From Fodinibius sp964490705 (GTDB lineage: Bacteria; Bacteroidota; Rhodothermia; Balneolales; Balneolaceae): DNA of 64,000 nt. The notes below the pieces were generated by a model, which saw nothing but the letters and a program-made list of their open reading frames with translations, searched no databases and was not told where the DNA came from. The DNA lies in assembly GCA_964490705.1 (NCBI GenBank), contig CAZBCG010000006.1, positions 1 through 64,000 of the forward strand, read 5' to 3'. A program made the translations under genes and the position numbers. Shown here one piece after another: positions 16,070 through 26,300 of this stretch; the first letter of the stretch is position 1; every line of letters begins with the position of its first letter.

Positions 16070-18790
16070 TTATGATTGTGCAACTTTTTCTGCGCGATGA
16101 TACTCCCGCAGCACATAGTGCAAAATTCCACCATTGCGATAGTAATCGATTTCTACCGGCGTATCGATACGACATACCGTTTCAAAGGAGATGGTCTCAC
16201 CATTCGATTTCTTGGCGTCAACCTTGACGACCGACCGTGCTTTTAGATCATCAGAAAGATGAATATCAAACTGCTCTGATCCGTCCAGCCCCAGGGTATC
16301 GGCTGATTCACCTTCCTTAAATTGCAGCGGCAGCACACCCATCCCCACCAGGTTCGATCGGTGGATGCGTTCGTACGAAGTTGCAATCACGGCTTTGACC
16401 CCTAGCAAAATTGTGCCTTTGGCCGCCCAGTCCCGGGATGAACCCGTGCCGTATTGCTTGCCGGCTAGCGCGACCAATGGAGTACCATCTTTTTTGTATC
16501 GCGTGGCAGCATCAAAAATAGTGGTGATTTTATCATCGGGGAAGTAGTTCGTATAACCACCCTCTTTGCCCGGTGCCAACTGATTTTTGAAACGCACATT
16601 GGCAAAAGTCCCGCGCGTCATCACCCGATCATTACCGCGCCGGGAACCGTACGAATTAAAATCACGCTGCTCCACACCGTGCTCAACCAGGTATTTCCCA
16701 GCCGGACTATCAACCTTTATGTTACCCGCCGGCGAAATATGATCCGTCGTAATAGAATCGCCCACCTTAACCAGTGCCCGTGCCCCATTGATCGATGTAA
16801 TCGGATCCGATTGTTCGCCCATATCCATAAAGAAAGGCGGCTCCTGAATGTAGGTAGATTCCGGCTTCCAGTCGTAGAGATCGCCGCCACCGACGGGAAT
16901 TTCATCCCACTCTTCGGATTTGAAAATATCCCCATACTGCTCTTCGAACAACTCGGGACGAATGGCACTGTCAAGATGCTCGGCAATTTCTTCGGAGGTC
17001 GGCCAAATATCTTTCAAATACACATCATTGCCATCGGAGTCCTTACCCAGCGGTTCATTTGCGAGATCAATATCTACCGTACCGGCCAGCGCATACGCCA
17101 CAACCAGCGGAGGTGATGCCAGGTAATTGGCTTTTACATAGGGATGGATGCGTCCTTCGAAGTTTCGATTACCTGAAAGTACACCCGCTACAATTAAATC
17201 GCCCTCTTTAACCGCATTTTCTACAGCTTGTGGCAACGGACCGGAATTCCCGATACAAGTTGTGCATCCGTATCCCACCAGGTTAAAGCCCAGTTTGTCC
17301 ATATAATCAGTAAGTCCGGCTTCGTTGAGATACTGCGTTACTACGCGAGAGCCGGGAGCCAATGACGTCTTCACATAAGGCGGCACTTTCAATCCTTTTT
17401 CGAGTGCTTTCTTGGCTACAATTCCGGCTCCCAGCATTACGCTCGGATTCGAAGTATTTGTGCAGGAGGTGATGGCCGCAATAACAACATCGCCATGTTC
17501 CATTTCGATCTCCTGACCGTTTTTAAAGGTTCCCTTGTTAGCCAATTTTTCTTGTGCCAAACTAAAACCCATCGTTGGGTCGTCGCTGGTCAAGCTATTC
17601 TCGAATGTTTCCTTCATATTCGGCAGCACAATGCGATCGTGCGGTAACTTGGGCCCGGCCAGTGATGTTTCGACCGTACTCAGATCCAGTTCCAGCGTGC
17701 TCGAAAATTCCGGATCGGGCATATTGGCAGTACGGAATAGCCCCTGCTCTTTCATATATCGCTCGACCAATTCTACGTGCTCGGGATCACGTCCCGTTCG
17801 AAGCATATATCGCATAGCTTCCTCATCCATCGGGAAAAAGCCCATCGTGGCCCCGTATTCCGGCGACATATTGGCGATCGTAGCACGATCAGGGAGACTC
17901 ATGCTGCTCAGCCCATCCCCATAAAATTCCACGAACTTACCCACTACGCCATGCTTGCGCAGCATCTGGGTAACGGTAAGCGTCAAATCAGTAGCGGTAA
18001 CCCCTTCGCGCAGCTGGCCGGTGAGCTTCATGCCCACTACCTCAGGCACGAGCATATAAATTGGCTGACCCAGCATGGCCGCTTCAGCCTCGATACCGCC
18101 CACGCCCCAACCGAGAATACCCAGACCGTTAATCATCGTAGTGTGCGAATCGGTGCCTACAAGTGTATCGGGATAGACGATCGTAGAACCGTTCTCTTCT
18201 TCACGGACGAATGCCCCTTTGGCCAGGTATTCCAGATTGACCTGATGGACAATCCCGCGTCCCGGCGGCACAACCCGAAAATTATCAAAAGCTTTTTGTC
18301 CCCATTTCAGAAACTCATACCGCTCGCAGTTACGCTCAAACTCTCGCTCCACATTGTGCATGAAAGCATATTCCTGACCAAACTCATCCACCTGCACCGA
18401 GTGGTCGATTACCAGATCAACAGGTACTTGGGGATTAATGGATGTCGGACGTCCGCCCATACGATCCATCGCTGAACGCAGGGCAGCCAAATCAACTACA
18501 GCTGGGACTCCGGTAAAATCCTGAAGCACCACGCGCGACGGCTTGAACGGGATCTCTCCCTGCGGATTTTTGGCGTTGTAATTGGCCAAACTTTCGATAT
18601 CTTTCTCGGTAAAAGCATAGCCATCGTACTCTCTGAGCACAGCTTCGAGCAGTATCCGAATCGTAAAAGGTAACTTATCCATTGTACCATACCCCATCTC
18701 CTCCAGTTTTTTCAGGCTGTACATCTGGGCTTGTCCGGTTCCGGTCTCAAAAAGGATTTTCGTCTCGTTAAATTTGTTTTGGTCGCTCAT
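16070..18790 (-). CDS. acnA: Aconitate hydratase (AcnA type)
   Basis: This TCA and glyoxylate cycle enzyme isomerises citrate to isocitrate through a [4Fe-4S] cluster. The 906-residue length and the motifs are those of the AcnA/IRP branch: VDLVIDHSVQVD, TLVGTDSHTTMINGLGILGWGVGGIEAEA, cluster cysteines in ITSCTNTSNPSVM and GYGCTTCIGNSGPL, and YGTGSSRDWAAKG near the C-terminus. It has its own terminator at 16015-16050. A -7-like TACATTTG occurs on the minus strand at 18854-18861, about 65 nt before the start codon. Confidence 0.97.
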   Translation of the reverse strand: MSDQNKFNETKILFETGTGQAQMYSLKKLEEMGYGTMDKLPFTIRILLEAVLREYDGYAFTEKDIESLANYNAKNPQGEIPFKPSRVVLQDFTGVPAVVDLAALRSAMDRMGGRPTSINPQVPVDLVIDHSVQVDEFGQEYAFMHNVEREFERNCERYEFLKWGQKAFDNFRVVPPGRGIVHQVNLEYLAKGAFVREEENGSTIVYPDTLVGTDSHTTMINGLGILGWGVGGIEAEAAMLGQPIYMLVPEVVGMKLTGQLREGVTATDLTLTVTQMLRKHGVVGKFVEFYGDGLSSMSLPDRATIANMSPEYGATMGFFPMDEEAMRYMLRTGRDPEHVELVERYMKEQGLFRTANMPDPEFSSTLELDLSTVETSLAGPKLPHDRIVLPNMKETFENSLTSDDPTMGFSLAQEKLANKGTFKNGQEIEMEHGDVVIAAITSCTNTSNPSVMLGAGIVAKKALEKGLKVPPYVKTSLAPGSRVVTQYLNEAGLTDYMDKLGFNLVGYGCTTCIGNSGPLPQAVENAVKEGDLIVAGVLSGNRNFEGRIHPYVKANYLASPPLVVAYALAGTVDIDLANEPLGKDSDGNDVYLKDIWPTSEEIAEHLDSAIRPELFEEQYGDIFKSEEWDEIPVGGGDLYDWKPESTYIQEPPFFMDMGEQSDPITSINGARALVKVGDSITTDHISPAGNIKVDSPAGKYLVEHGVEQRDFNSYGSRRGNDRVMTRGTFANVRFKNQLAPGKEGGYTNYFPDDKITTIFDAATRYKKDGTPLVALAGKQYGTGSSRDWAAKGTILLGVKAVIATSYERIHRSNLVGMGVLPLQFKEGESADTLGLDGSEQFDIHLSDDLKARSVVKVDAKKSNGETISFETVCRIDTPVEIDYYRNGGILHYVLREYHRAEKVAQS

Positions 18791-19057
18791 CTTGTTCTTA
18801 CTTATCGGGTTAACAGTTCTTCAAAGATCGTAGCACGTCGTTTTTATGTGCCCCAAATGTACGACTATTTTTTGATTTATGCTCGCAATTCATCCCACAA
18901 AAATGCCTTTGGGTGTTACATTTCTGATCATGTTTTCTATTTAATCTTCCCTGTCATCGTTTAGAAACTTTTCATATCTTCGCCGTTGCAAATGGGTATA
19001 AATAAGCCTATTTTGCGGGACTTCACAGAAAAGCAATTTTAAACCAGTTTTTTAATC

Positions 19058-19501
19058 GTGGATACGAATAGTTACAAGACCTTCTCGGCCAAACCGAGTG
19101 ATATCGAAAAGAAATGGGTTCTTGTTGATGCCGAAGGGCATGCTCTCGGACGTATTGCTTCTAAAGTAGCAACAATTTTACGAGGAAAGCATAAGCCTGA
19201 GTTCACGCCGCATATGGATACCGGCGACAACGTCGTGGTTATCAATGCCAGCGAAGTTGTATTGACCGGTAACAAGATGAAGCAAAAGGAATATTTCCGG
19301 TACACCGGATTTCCCGGCGGTGAACGTTATACTTCGGCCGAAGAGATGCTGGACCACAAGCCAGAATTGGTTATCGAAAAAGCCATTAAAGGCATGTTGC
19401 CCAAAAACAAGCTGGGTGATAAACTGATGACCAATTTGCGCGTTTATGCCGGTCCGGTTCATGAACAAGAAGCACAACAACCAGAAAAAATCGAGCTTTA
19501 A
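19058..19501 (+). CDS. rplM: 50S ribosomal protein L13 (GTG start)
   Basis: L13 is an early-assembly protein of the large ribosomal subunit. The 147-residue product has the family segments KKWVLVDAEGHALGRIASKVATILRGKHKPEFTPHMDTGDNVVVINA and YFRYTGFPGG. The only start giving the full N-terminus is GTG 19058. rpsI follows after 6 nt, the conserved rplM-rpsI pair. Confidence 0.97.
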   Translation: MDTNSYKTFSAKPSDIEKKWVLVDAEGHALGRIASKVATILRGKHKPEFTPHMDTGDNVVVINASEVVLTGNKMKQKEYFRYTGFPGGERYTSAEEMLDHKPELVIEKAIKGMLPKNKLGDKLMTNLRVYAGPVHEQEAQQPEKIEL

Positions 19502-19507
19502 TTACGA

Positions 19508-19894
19508 ATGGAACAGAAAAATTTCATCGGAAGAAGAAAGACTTCTACTGCGCGACTGTACATTCAGCCGGGGTCAGGTGAATTTGTTATCAACAAGCGA
19601 CCCTTGGACGAATACTTTGATACACAAGCAAAGCGTAATGTTGCTAAACTGCCGCTTGACGTCACTGAATCTGACGGTCAGTTTGACATCAAGGTAACAG
19701 TTCGCGGCGGCGGTACTACTGGCCAGTCAGGAGCTATCCAACATGCACTGGCCCGCGCCCTCGATGATCACAACGAAGAGTGGCACGACGTGTTGAAAGC
19801 ACATGATCTGCTTACTCGTGATGATCGCATGGTCGAACGCAAGAAGTACGGACAACCTGGTGCACGAAAGAAGTTCCAGTTCTCCAAGCGTTAA
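19508..19894 (+). CDS. rpsI: 30S ribosomal protein S9
   Basis: S9 contacts P-site tRNA through its C-terminal tail. The product has 128 residues, starts with the FIGRRKTSTARLYI segment, and contains VRGGGTTGQSGAIQHALARAL. It ends in the basic KKYGQPGARKKFQFSKR tail typical of S9. The gene is cotranscribed with rplM. Confidence 0.97.
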   Translation: MEQKNFIGRRKTSTARLYIQPGSGEFVINKRPLDEYFDTQAKRNVAKLPLDVTESDGQFDIKVTVRGGGTTGQSGAIQHALARALDDHNEEWHDVLKAHDLLTRDDRMVERKKYGQPGARKKFQFSKR

Positions 19895-19950
19895 TTACAG
19901 CGCAGTTCACGCTTTCTTTTTTCCAACACACACAACTTTAATATCACACA

Positions 19951-20024
19951 TATACAGCGACTCAGTGCGCCGAGTGTTTTCCCGAAAGTTTTCGGGAAGA
20001 TTAGCGCCGGGGACGACCTGTATA
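19951..20024 (+). ncRNA. Candidate structured leader upstream of rpsB
   Basis: A 7-bp closing stem TATACAG (19951-19957) / CTGTATA (20018-20024) encloses two hairpins. One is ACTC/GAGT (19960-19963 / 19972-19975). The other is a perfect stem TTCCCGAAA (19979-19987) / TTTCGGGAA (19990-19998). The first hairpin loop contains GCGC, and an unpaired GCGC lies downstream at about 20003-20006, so a short pseudoknot is possible. The structure ends about 30 nt before the rpsB ATG and lacks a terminal T run. It could be an autoregulatory S2 binding site; this is inference. Confidence 0.5.
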
Positions 20025-20053
20025 GAGGATAAACTCAAAAATAAATCACACAT

Positions 20054-20896
20054 ATGCCTACTACACCTGATTTAGAAGAACTACTGAAATCGGGCGCCCA
20101 TTTCGGGCACCTGACCCGCCGATGGAATCCCAAGATGAAGGAATTTATCTTCATGGAACGAAACGGGATTCACATCATTGACCTCAAAAAGACACAAAAA
20201 TTTTTCCAGGAAGCACTGGATGAAGTCACCAAGCTTGCCCGTGCCGGAAAGACCATTCTTTTTGTGGGAACCAAGAAACAAGCACAAGATATTGTTAAGA
20301 CCGAAGCGGTCCGTTGCGGCATGCCGTATGTGACGCATCGCTGGCTTGGTGGTATGCTCACCAACTTTTCTACGGTCAAAAAGAGCATCTCTCGCATGGA
20401 AGAGATCGACCGCATGAGTGAAGACGGTACATTCGAAGAGCTGACCAAGAAAGAGGCTCTAATGCTGAAGCGTGAACAAGATAAGCTTGAAGATACCCTT
20501 GGCGGTATTGCCAACATGGGGCATCTGCCCGGCGCTATTTTTGTGGTCGATACGATCAAAGAGGATATTGCCGTTAACGAGGCTGTGAAGCTGAATATCC
20601 CCATTGTTGCCATGGTTGATACCAATGCCGATCCCGATATTCCTGATTACATTGTACCTTGCAATGATGACTCTGCTCGCACCATCCAACTGATTACTTC
20701 TAAAGTTGCCGACGCTATTATTGAAGGCAATGCTCAACGCGAAGAACACAGTCAAGAAGAGATGATGCAGCAGGCTGCTCAAGATGCGAAGAAAGCTGAA
20801 GAACACGAAGTACAAGAAAAAATTAAGGCGACCGGCAAGCGCCGCTCTCGTCGCAAGGATGAGAACGACAACGATTCTTCCGACGAGGAAGAATAG
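20054..20896 (+). CDS. rpsB: 30S ribosomal protein S2
   Basis: The 280-residue S2 has the family motifs LLKSGAHFGHLTRRWNPKMKEFIF, GKTILFVGTKKQAQDIV, HRWLGGMLTNFSTV and VVDTIKEDIAVNEAVKLNIPIVAMVDTNADPD. A C-terminal extension of about 50 residues, basic then acidic (RRSRRKDENDNDSSDEEE), goes beyond the E. coli length. It is followed by tsf after 54 nt, the usual rpsB-tsf pair. A folded leader precedes it at 19951-20024. Confidence 0.97.
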   Translation: MPTTPDLEELLKSGAHFGHLTRRWNPKMKEFIFMERNGIHIIDLKKTQKFFQEALDEVTKLARAGKTILFVGTKKQAQDIVKTEAVRCGMPYVTHRWLGGMLTNFSTVKKSISRMEEIDRMSEDGTFEELTKKEALMLKREQDKLEDTLGGIANMGHLPGAIFVVDTIKEDIAVNEAVKLNIPIVAMVDTNADPDIPDYIVPCNDDSARTIQLITSKVADAIIEGNAQREEHSQEEMMQQAAQDAKKAEEHEVQEKIKATGKRRSRRKDENDNDSSDEEE

Positions 20897-20950
20897 GTTG
20901 CATCCTACTTTATTAACACAAAACAACAATTTAAATAGCGTAACTCGAAC

Positions 20951-21784
20951 ATGAGTATTTCTGCAAAAGACGTAAAAGAACTACGCGAACAAACCGGGGC
21001 CGGCATGATGGACTGCAAAAAGGCCCTCCAGGAAGCAGACGGCGATTTCGAAAAAGCCACTGAAATCCTGCGAAAAAAAGGTCAAAAACTTTCTGAAAAG
21101 CGAGCTGACCGTGAAGCTAACCAGGGACTGATCGTTACCCGCGTCAGTGATGACGGAACCAAGGCCGCCGCACTCGAAATCAACTGTGAGACCGACTTTG
21201 TTGCTCGTAACGATGATTTCCAACAGCGAGCACAGCAGTTTCTTGATATCGTGTATGAAAACGAGATCAATTCTGTTGATGAATTGCTTAAAGTTGAAGT
21301 GAATGGCCTTACCGTTGCCGACCACGTAAAAGATATGGTTGGCAAGATCGGTGAAAAAATTAAGATCAACCGGGCAGTATTCGTCGAGTCTGACGGACAC
21401 TTTATCTCCTACATCCACCCGGGCAACCAGCTGGGTGTACTCGTAGAGTTTGAAGACGACATTTCTGACGAAGAGATCGGCAAAGACGTAGCAATGCAGG
21501 TAGCGGCAATGAATCCGCTGGCTGTAACGCGCGACGATGTGGACAGTTCCATTGTTGAAAAGGAACTTCAAATTGCCAAGGAGCAACTTCTCGAAGAAGG
21601 AAAATCTGAAGAGATTGCTGAAAAAGCTTCACAGGGTAAGCTTCGACGCTTCTATGAAGAACGCGTATTGCTGGAGCAAAAGTTTGTGAAGGATAACAGT
21701 CTCTCTGTTGAAGAGTACCTCAAGCAAAATGATACTCCCCTCGTGAAGTCGTTTCACAGACTTCAGCTTGGAGAGGATTCCTAA
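20951..21784 (+). CDS. tsf: Elongation factor Ts
   Basis: EF-Ts is the guanine-nucleotide exchange factor of EF-Tu. The 277-residue protein begins with the UBA-like domain including LREQTGAGMMDCKKALQEADGD and the KKGQKLSEKRADREANQG signature. The core carries ALEINCETDFVARND and a second core copy with VAMQVAAMNPLAV. A strong terminator follows the stop. Confidence 0.97.
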   Translation: MSISAKDVKELREQTGAGMMDCKKALQEADGDFEKATEILRKKGQKLSEKRADREANQGLIVTRVSDDGTKAAALEINCETDFVARNDDFQQRAQQFLDIVYENEINSVDELLKVEVNGLTVADHVKDMVGKIGEKIKINRAVFVESDGHFISYIHPGNQLGVLVEFEDDISDEEIGKDVAMQVAAMNPLAVTRDDVDSSIVEKELQIAKEQLLEEGKSEEIAEKASQGKLRRFYEERVLLEQKFVKDNSLSVEEYLKQNDTPLVKSFHRLQLGEDS

Positions 21785-21800
21785 CAGATTCCATTCACAA

Positions 21801-21830
21801 AAAAGGCTACCAATTCGGTAGCCTTTTTTT
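21801..21830 (+). terminator. Rho-independent terminator after tsf
   Basis: The stem AAAAGGCTACC / GGTAGCCTTTT has a short CAATTC-type loop and is followed by a T run. It lies 17 nt past the tsf stop. Confidence 0.9.
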
Positions 21831-21905
21831 TATGCTTAAGGGATTGTGATTTAGATTGCATTGATCAACATCATAACAGTAATTTATTTCTAACGGTATA
21901 ACAAA

Positions 21906-22631
21906 GTGGCAAGTAAATACGAACGCGTTTTAGTCAAATTAAGCGGCGAAGCACTACTCGGTGAACAGGGACATGGAATTGATGGTGATATCCTGACCCA
22001 GTATTCTGAAGAAATAAAATCAATCCACGACGAAGGATTTGAAGTTTCTGTCGTTGTAGGAGGCGGCAACATTTTTCGGGGCGTCAAAGGCGCCACCGAA
22101 GGCATGGATCGCGTGCAAGGCGACTATATGGGCATGCTGGCAACCATGATCAATAGTATGGCCCTGCAGGATGCCCTCGAACGCATGGGCGTACATACCC
22201 GGCTGATGTCGGCCATCCGGATGGAAGAAATTGCCGAACCCTATATTCGTCGCCGTGCCATTCGTCACCTCGAAAAGGGACGCGTCGTCATTTTTGGCGC
22301 CGGAACGGGCAACCCCTATTTTACAACCGATACGGCCGCTTCGCTTCGTGCTATCGAAATCGAGGCGGATGTTATCCTCAAGGGAACGCGCGTGGACGGC
22401 ATTTTTGATTCTGATCCGGAGAAAAATCCCGATGCTGAGAAGTTTAGCACCATTACCGGTGAGGAAGTACTTGACCGGCGACTCGATATCATGGATTTAA
22501 CCGCCTTTACGTTGTGTCGCGAAAACCAAACTCCCATCATCGTTTTTGATATGAATAAGGTTGGGAATCTAAAAAAAGTGCTCCTGGGCGATACCTCTGT
22601 GGGATCTGAGGTAGTTTGGGAAGATTCCTAG
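21906..22631 (+). CDS. pyrH: UMP kinase (GTG start)
   Basis: The enzyme phosphorylates UMP to UDP and is a hexameric amino-acid-kinase-fold protein. The 241-residue product has KLSGEALLG near the N-terminus, VVGGGNIFRG, the DYMGMLATMINSMALQDALE helix, GAGTGNPYFTTDTAASLRAIE and KGTRVDGIFDSDP. The start is GTG at 21906, giving the expected N-terminus. frr follows on the same strand, the conserved pyrH-frr order. Confidence 0.97.
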   Translation: MASKYERVLVKLSGEALLGEQGHGIDGDILTQYSEEIKSIHDEGFEVSVVVGGGNIFRGVKGATEGMDRVQGDYMGMLATMINSMALQDALERMGVHTRLMSAIRMEEIAEPYIRRRAIRHLEKGRVVIFGAGTGNPYFTTDTAASLRAIEIEADVILKGTRVDGIFDSDPEKNPDAEKFSTITGEEVLDRRLDIMDLTAFTLCRENQTPIIVFDMNKVGNLKKVLLGDTSVGSEVVWEDS

Positions 22632-22699
22632 ATTTCTTAAATTCATTTTGATCTGATAACAGCGTTGCAAAAAATGACTATTAACAACATCTGAGCATT

Positions 22700-23269
22700 A
22701 TGATTCCACCAGAACTACAGTCCACTATTAAATCAGCCGACAAAAAGATGGGGCAGGCTGTGGCACATTATAAAAAAGAGTTATCGCACATCCGTGCAGG
22801 CAAAGCACAGCCGTCAATTTTAGATGGCGTAAAAGTTGACTATTACGGTTCGCAAACACCGCTGAACCAGTTGGCCAATGTAAGTGCCCCCGAAGCACGC
22901 CTGCTTACCGTACAGCCATTTGATCAATCTGCAATCGAAGACATTGAAAAGGCCATCATGGCTGCGGGCTTGGGATTAAATCCCAATAACGATGGAAATA
23001 TTATTCGGATTCCACTTCCTATTTTATCCGAAGAGCGTCGCAAGGAACTCGTAAAACGGGTAGGCGAACTGGCCGAAGAAGCTCGAATTTCTATCCGGAA
23101 CACCCGCCGCGATGCCAACGAAGAGGTCGAGAAAAAAGTAGAGTCAGAATCACTCCCCGAAGATTCATTATATGAGGCCGAAGATGAGATTCAGAACTTA
23201 ACCGATCAACATACCGAAAAGGTTGAAGATTTGGCCGAGAAGAAGGAAGAAGAAATAATGACAGTCTAG
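22700..23269 (+). CDS. frr: Ribosome recycling factor
   Basis: RRF splits post-termination ribosomes together with EF-G. The 189-residue protein has the signature segments HYKKELSHIRAGKAQPSILDGVKVDYYGSQTPLNQLANVSAPEARLLTVQPFD and NPNNDGNIIRIPLP, and ends in the long three-helix bundle part. A heptamer repeat array starts 4 nt after the stop. Confidence 0.97.
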   Translation: MIPPELQSTIKSADKKMGQAVAHYKKELSHIRAGKAQPSILDGVKVDYYGSQTPLNQLANVSAPEARLLTVQPFDQSAIEDIEKAIMAAGLGLNPNNDGNIIRIPLPILSEERRKELVKRVGELAEEARISIRNTRRDANEEVEKKVESESLPEDSLYEAEDEIQNLTDQHTEKVEDLAEKKEEEIMTV

Positions 23270-23272
23270 CGT

Positions 23273-23330
23273 AAATCCCAAAATACAAGTAACAAATCGC
23301 AACTTTGTTATTTGAGTTTTGCCATTTGAA
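23273..23330. repeat. Heptamer array with inverted second arm (AAATNNC type)
   Basis: Units of 7 bp with starts 23273, 23280, 23287, 23294 and 23301 share an A-rich AAATNNC/AANTAC core. From about 23308 the units continue in register as the inverted type (TTATTTG, AGTTTTG, CCATTTG). The two arms can therefore pair into an imperfect hairpin between frr and smc. Confidence 0.7.
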
Positions 23331-23340
23331 AAATTAGCAG

Positions 23341-26300
23341 ATGTATATATCTGAACTCGAACTTCAGGGATTTAAGAGTTTTGCCAACAAAACGAATGTA
23401 TCGTTTGATAAGGGGATAACGGCGATAGTTGGTCCCAATGGCTGTGGCAAATCCAACATTGTGGACGCTATGCGCTGGGTCCTAGGTGAGCAACGCCCCA
23501 CCCTGTTGCGCTCCTCGAGTATGGCCAACGTCATTTTTAACGGAACGGCCCAGAAAAATGCGCTGGGCATGGCCGAAGTTTCGCTCACTTTTGTCAATAA
23601 TAAAGGATTGCTGCCTACCGAATATAACGAAGTAACCATCAGCCGTCGGCTCTACCGCTCTGGTGAAAGTGAGTACCTGATTAACGGCACCACATGTCGG
23701 CTTAAGGATATCACCGGGCTGTTCATGGATACAGGAATGAGCTCTGATGCCTATTCGGTGATTGAATTGAAGATGGTCGAAGAGATTCTCAATGATAAAA
23801 ACAACGACCGGCGTCGTCTTTTTGAGGAAGCAGCCGGTATTACGCGGTATAAAGAAAAGCGCAAAAAGACGTTTCGAAAGCTGGATGAAACCCAGGAAGA
23901 CCTCCAGCGTGTAGAAGATATCCTGGTCGAAGTTCGGAAAAAAGCCAACTCCCTAGAAAAGCAGGCCGAAAAAGCGCAAAAAGCTAAAAAGTATAAAAAA
24001 GAGCTCGAACGGCTCGACAAGGCGCTCAACAAGCACGAGTATGTGCAAATTAAAGAGGAACTAGAGCCGCTCGAAGAACGCATCGACAATGCGGATAAAG
24101 AAAAAAAAGAAATTTTATCGAAGGCCGAGAAGCTTGAGGAAGAGGTAGAATCGGCTCGCAGTACGCTCAATGAAAAAGAGCGCAAACAGTCGGAGGCACA
24201 GCGACGAGTAAGTCAGCTGCATTCGAAAATCCGCGATACGGAAACCAACCTGCAGATCACGCGCGAAAAGATCAGTAACGAAGAAGGGGTCATCGAGCAG
24301 TACGCCAACGATATTGAGCAGGGCGAAAAAGACCTTGAGGATCTGCGTGAAGCGTTCCAGAGCAGTAAGAAAAAACTCGAAACATTTGACGGAGATCTTC
24401 AAAAAGCAGAGCAGAATCTCAGTGATTCCAAAGAGCGCTATTCCGAAATACAGGAGCAGTATTCTGCCGAGCGTGACAAGCTGAACAAGTTAGAAAACGA
24501 ATTTTCGCAGGCCAATCAGGATCTAAATGACCTGCAGACCAAGCGAATCAAAATTGAGTCGCGACTGGAAAATACGGAGGGCGACCTGATCCGCATCCGG
24601 GAAGAGATTGAAGACCTGGAAGACGAGATCATGAACTTCCGCGGTGAAACGAAACTACTTAAGGATAAACTTGGAGATGCAAAACAGGAGCGCGATGAAC
24701 AGCAGGAAAAGCTGGCTAACGCTCGTGAACAGCGCGAAGAACTGAATCAGAAACAAGATGAACTTAAGGATCAGATCCGCAGCCACCAGAGCAAGCTTGA
24801 TTCGGTGCAGTCCGAGATTGAATTACTCCGCGATATTGCCAATTCCAATGAGGCATTTCCATCCAGCGTACAGTTTCTGCTCGAAAATCACGAAGCCGAT
24901 TTCCCACTGCTCGATGTGGTCTCAAATCTGCTTTCGACAGATGAACAACATGCCGTGGCGCTGGAAGCAGTACTCAGCGACGCACTTAATCACATAGTCG
25001 TAGAAACGCTGGATGATGCTCACAAAGCGGCGAAGCTGCTCAAAGAAAATGACAAGGGACGTGCGACGTTCATCCCGCTCAACCAGCTTTCGGATTCCTA
25101 CGATACTATTCCCGGATCGCTTGTTGAAGAGGTTGAATCTGACGACCAGTTTGACGGACTCAAAGAACTGCTGCTCGGCAATGTAAAAATATTCGACTCT
25201 GTCGATACTGCTTATGATGAAATTTCCGGCAGTCGAAATGTAGGTGTTACCCTGGATGGCGAAGTAATTACGAGCAGGCGCTTTCTGCAGAGCGGCAGCA
25301 AGAGCAAGAATGCAGGCATCCGCGTGGGTCTCAAAGACAAAATTGCCAAGCTCGAAGACCGGGCGGGAAGCATCACCACCAAGATTGAGTCCGCGAAGTC
25401 TGATCTTGAGGATGCCGAACAACAATATCAATCGATTGATCTGCAAGCGATTGAACAGGAACTCAAAGAGAAAGGGCAGGCCGTTCGCGATATTGAAAAC
25501 AAGATCAACAGTTTTACGCAGAAGATTGAGATTTACGAGAAAAATATCGGTGAGCTTGAAAATCGCCGTGAATCGCTGATCGACAACGAAGATACTTCGC
25601 AGCAGGAGCTTGATAAGCTGCAGCCTCGTCAAAAAGAGCTGCAGCAGAAGCTCAAGGATCTGCATGAGCAGCAGGAAGAAAAGAAGCAGGTACTGCAGGA
25701 GCTCGAGGAAGAACGATCAATTGCCCAGGAACGATACAACGATGCGAAGCTCAAGCATCAGGACTTGAAGAACAAAGTTGAAAATCACGAGCGCGACATT
25801 AAGCGCGCCGAAGAAGGCATCAAAAACCTGAAGGAACGGCTCGAGATCCGATCCAAAAAGAAGAAAGAAGCCAAGGAGCGAATCGGTAAATATAAATCGA
25901 CCATTGAGCAGGCCGAAGAGCAACTGGATACGCTGAAGGAGCAAAAGCAAAAGGCCGACAAGAATCTCGAATCCGCCGAAGAAGCAGCCGGCAAACAGCG
26001 CGGACGCATTAACGAAATAGAGAAAGAGCTGAAGGAGGTCCGCCGCCGCAAAGAGGTAAATATGGAGCTCGTGCATCACCTGGCGATGTCGAAAGAAAAG
26101 TACGAGATGCAGATCGAAAATCTATCCGATCACATCTGGGAAACCTATGGTATTTTAATGGATCAGGTGGAGAAAGAACTGCCCGAAGATACCGAGCCCG
26201 AGGAAGCCAAAGAACGCATTTCGTGGCTAAAGCAAAAGCTCAATAAAATTGGGGAGGTTAATCCGCTGGCGATCGAAGAGTTTGAGGAAGAAAAAGAACG

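Noticed and set aside
17777..18475. 232-codon plus-strand frame opposite aconitase
   Set aside because: It is antisense to a gene with full family motifs and lacks a ribosome-binding site.
19979..19998. Rho-independent terminator after rpsI
   Set aside because: The hairpin is not followed by a T run and is nested in a larger stem, so a leader structure fits better.
24922..25665. 247-codon open frame on the minus strand inside smc
   Set aside because: It is a shadow of the charged coiled-coil codons of smc; the product is Leu/Phe-rich and without motifs.
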